Part shown: piece by piece, positions 63,535-64,000 of the stretch
How positions within the stretch are numbered: position 1 is the stretch's first letter
Layout: every line of letters starts with the position of its first letter
Notes under the pieces: generated by a model
What the model saw: the letters and a program-made list of their open reading frames with translations, nothing else
What the model was told of the DNA's origin: nothing
Databases searched by the model: none
Assembly: GCA_014238425.1 (NCBI GenBank)
Contig: JABABD010000001.1
Span: 48,211-112,210 of the forward strand
Origin: Flavobacteriaceae bacterium
GTDB taxonomy: Bacteria > Bacteroidota > Bacteroidia > Flavobacteriales > Flavobacteriaceae
Direction of reading: 5' to 3'
Length of the DNA stretch: 64,000 nucleotides
Position numbers and translations under genes: made by a program

Positions 63535-63965
63535 TTTAGAGCACACCTTTCTTTATTAAAAGAACATCAATAAATTAGTTTTTTTAAAGCCAAAAAGGAT
63601 AAAATACTACTTAAAAAACGTTCAATCCGAGCGTTTTTTTTATTGCCTTTTTTTTACAAAAAAAGATGAAAACGACCAAAAACAGCTAAAAAAAGATGAA
63701 AACCCCCTAGGTTTTACAAAATACATCAAAAAAGCCTCTACAAAAATTGCATATTAAAATCATAAATTAACTTTATACTTTCATTTTATAACTTAATTGA
63801 AGATAAATATATTTACTCCAAAACATATATCATCTTTTTGCTATCATATATAAAGGCAATTGTATTGATTTTGTTCAAAACATTTGGTGGATAGATCCCC
63901 AAAAATATATATTGGCTAAACCATTACGAAATGGGTGTTACTAAATCAATTAAAATTTGTCAATT
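63535..63965. other. 431-base intergenic region after the M56 gene
   Basis: It contains a terminator (63613-63641), a 16-base direct repeat (63658-63673 and 63688-63703) with a 30-base period and an AAAACC-CCCTA-GGTTTT dyad (63699-63715). The remaining 250 bases are AT-rich with no recognisable gene and probably hold the promoter of the gene at the edge. Confidence 0.4.
63613..63641 (+). terminator. Terminator of the BlaI-M56 unit
   Basis: AAAAAACG (63613-63620) pairs with CGTTTTTT (63632-63639) and T residues continue. Confidence 0.75.
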
Positions 63966-64000
63966 ATGAGAACATTAAACAGCAATCAATTAACTAATAA
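63966..64000 (+). CDS. Start of a gene cut by the window edge
   Basis: An ATG opens MRTLNSNQLTN and continues in frame to the edge. Only 11 codons are visible, so no function can be given, and the gene may also be spurious. Confidence 0.3.
   Translation, partial: MRTLNSNQLTN

Noticed and set aside
1..64000. tRNA, rRNA, prophage, insertion sequence or CRISPR
   Set aside because: No cloverleaf, rRNA-like segment, transposase, integrase or regular repeat-spacer array was seen on either strand.

Overview
The window is a contiguous piece of an AT-rich chromosome from a member of the Bacteroidota, almost certainly a marine Flavobacteriaceae. Supporting signs are Bacteroidota-type -7 promoter boxes (TAnnTTTG), many Cys lipoproteins with MKK-type signal peptides, a secreted metalloprotease with a type IX secretion (T9SS) C-terminal domain, the DUF4920-mnmD / ilvE and purM-prfA-pyrF neighbourhoods, glutamine synthetase types III and II side by side, and a flavobacterial DnaJ with only two zinc-binding CxxCxGxG motifs. 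I see no tRNA, rRNA, CRISPR array, phage or insertion sequence. Genus-level placement is not possible from what I can see.

Layout. 0.1-6.8 kb: sucC, an ACT-domain protein divergent from lysA, a serine hydrolase lipoprotein, and small stress or detoxification-type proteins (SRPBCC, NTF2-like, VOC, DinB). 7-12.5 kb: a membrane AraC regulator whose start codon seems to be missing, an M28 peptidase, a DUF6515-like protein, a PPK2 kinase and a coiled-coil secreted protein. 12.5-16.8 kb: a tight four-gene unit (ABC ATPase, ABC-2 permease, MscS channel, sigma-54 activator without a DNA-binding domain). 17-23.7 kb: grpE-dnaJ, a YceI lipoprotein, a TIGR01777 epimerase, DUF4920-mnmD divergent from ilvE, and a MazG-like pyrophosphohydrolase. 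23.7-24.7 kb: an island of very small genes around a stand-alone LuxR HTH protein, punctuated by terminators. 24.7-32.2 kb: M49 peptidase, SRPBCC/GyrI protein with crcB, DUF1684 and DUF4252 lipoproteins, a putative small RNA, an MFS carrier and the T9SS protease. 32.2-42.6 kb: a DJ-1/PfpI lipoprotein, an unusual double plug-domain protein, an esterase-like hydrolase, an M14 carboxypeptidase followed by an amidohydrolase, and an AGCS amino-acid symporter; together these suggest peptide and amino-acid scavenging.

42.7-55.7 kb: a membrane LuxR protein, the fused acyl-CoA mutase icmF with a one-domain helicase-like partner, a PqqB-like hydrolase, DUF4197, a BtuF-like binding protein, and pyrF, prfA and purM. 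55.7-59.7 kb: a nitrogen-assimilation locus with divergent GSIII and GSII genes. Here I found what I consider the most interesting signal: a CCCTA-Nx-TAGGG dyad at a similar distance upstream of the -7 box of the GSIII gene and of a small separate transcript that encodes only a 19-residue signal-peptide-like ORF. 59.7-64 kb: a CaCA antiporter, and a BlaI repressor with an M56 (BlaR1-like) membrane protease carrying a long charged repeat and a TonB-plug-like tail, preceded by a double dyad operator. A further gene begins at the right edge.

Most functions are called from motifs and family resemblance recognised by eye; no database search was run.
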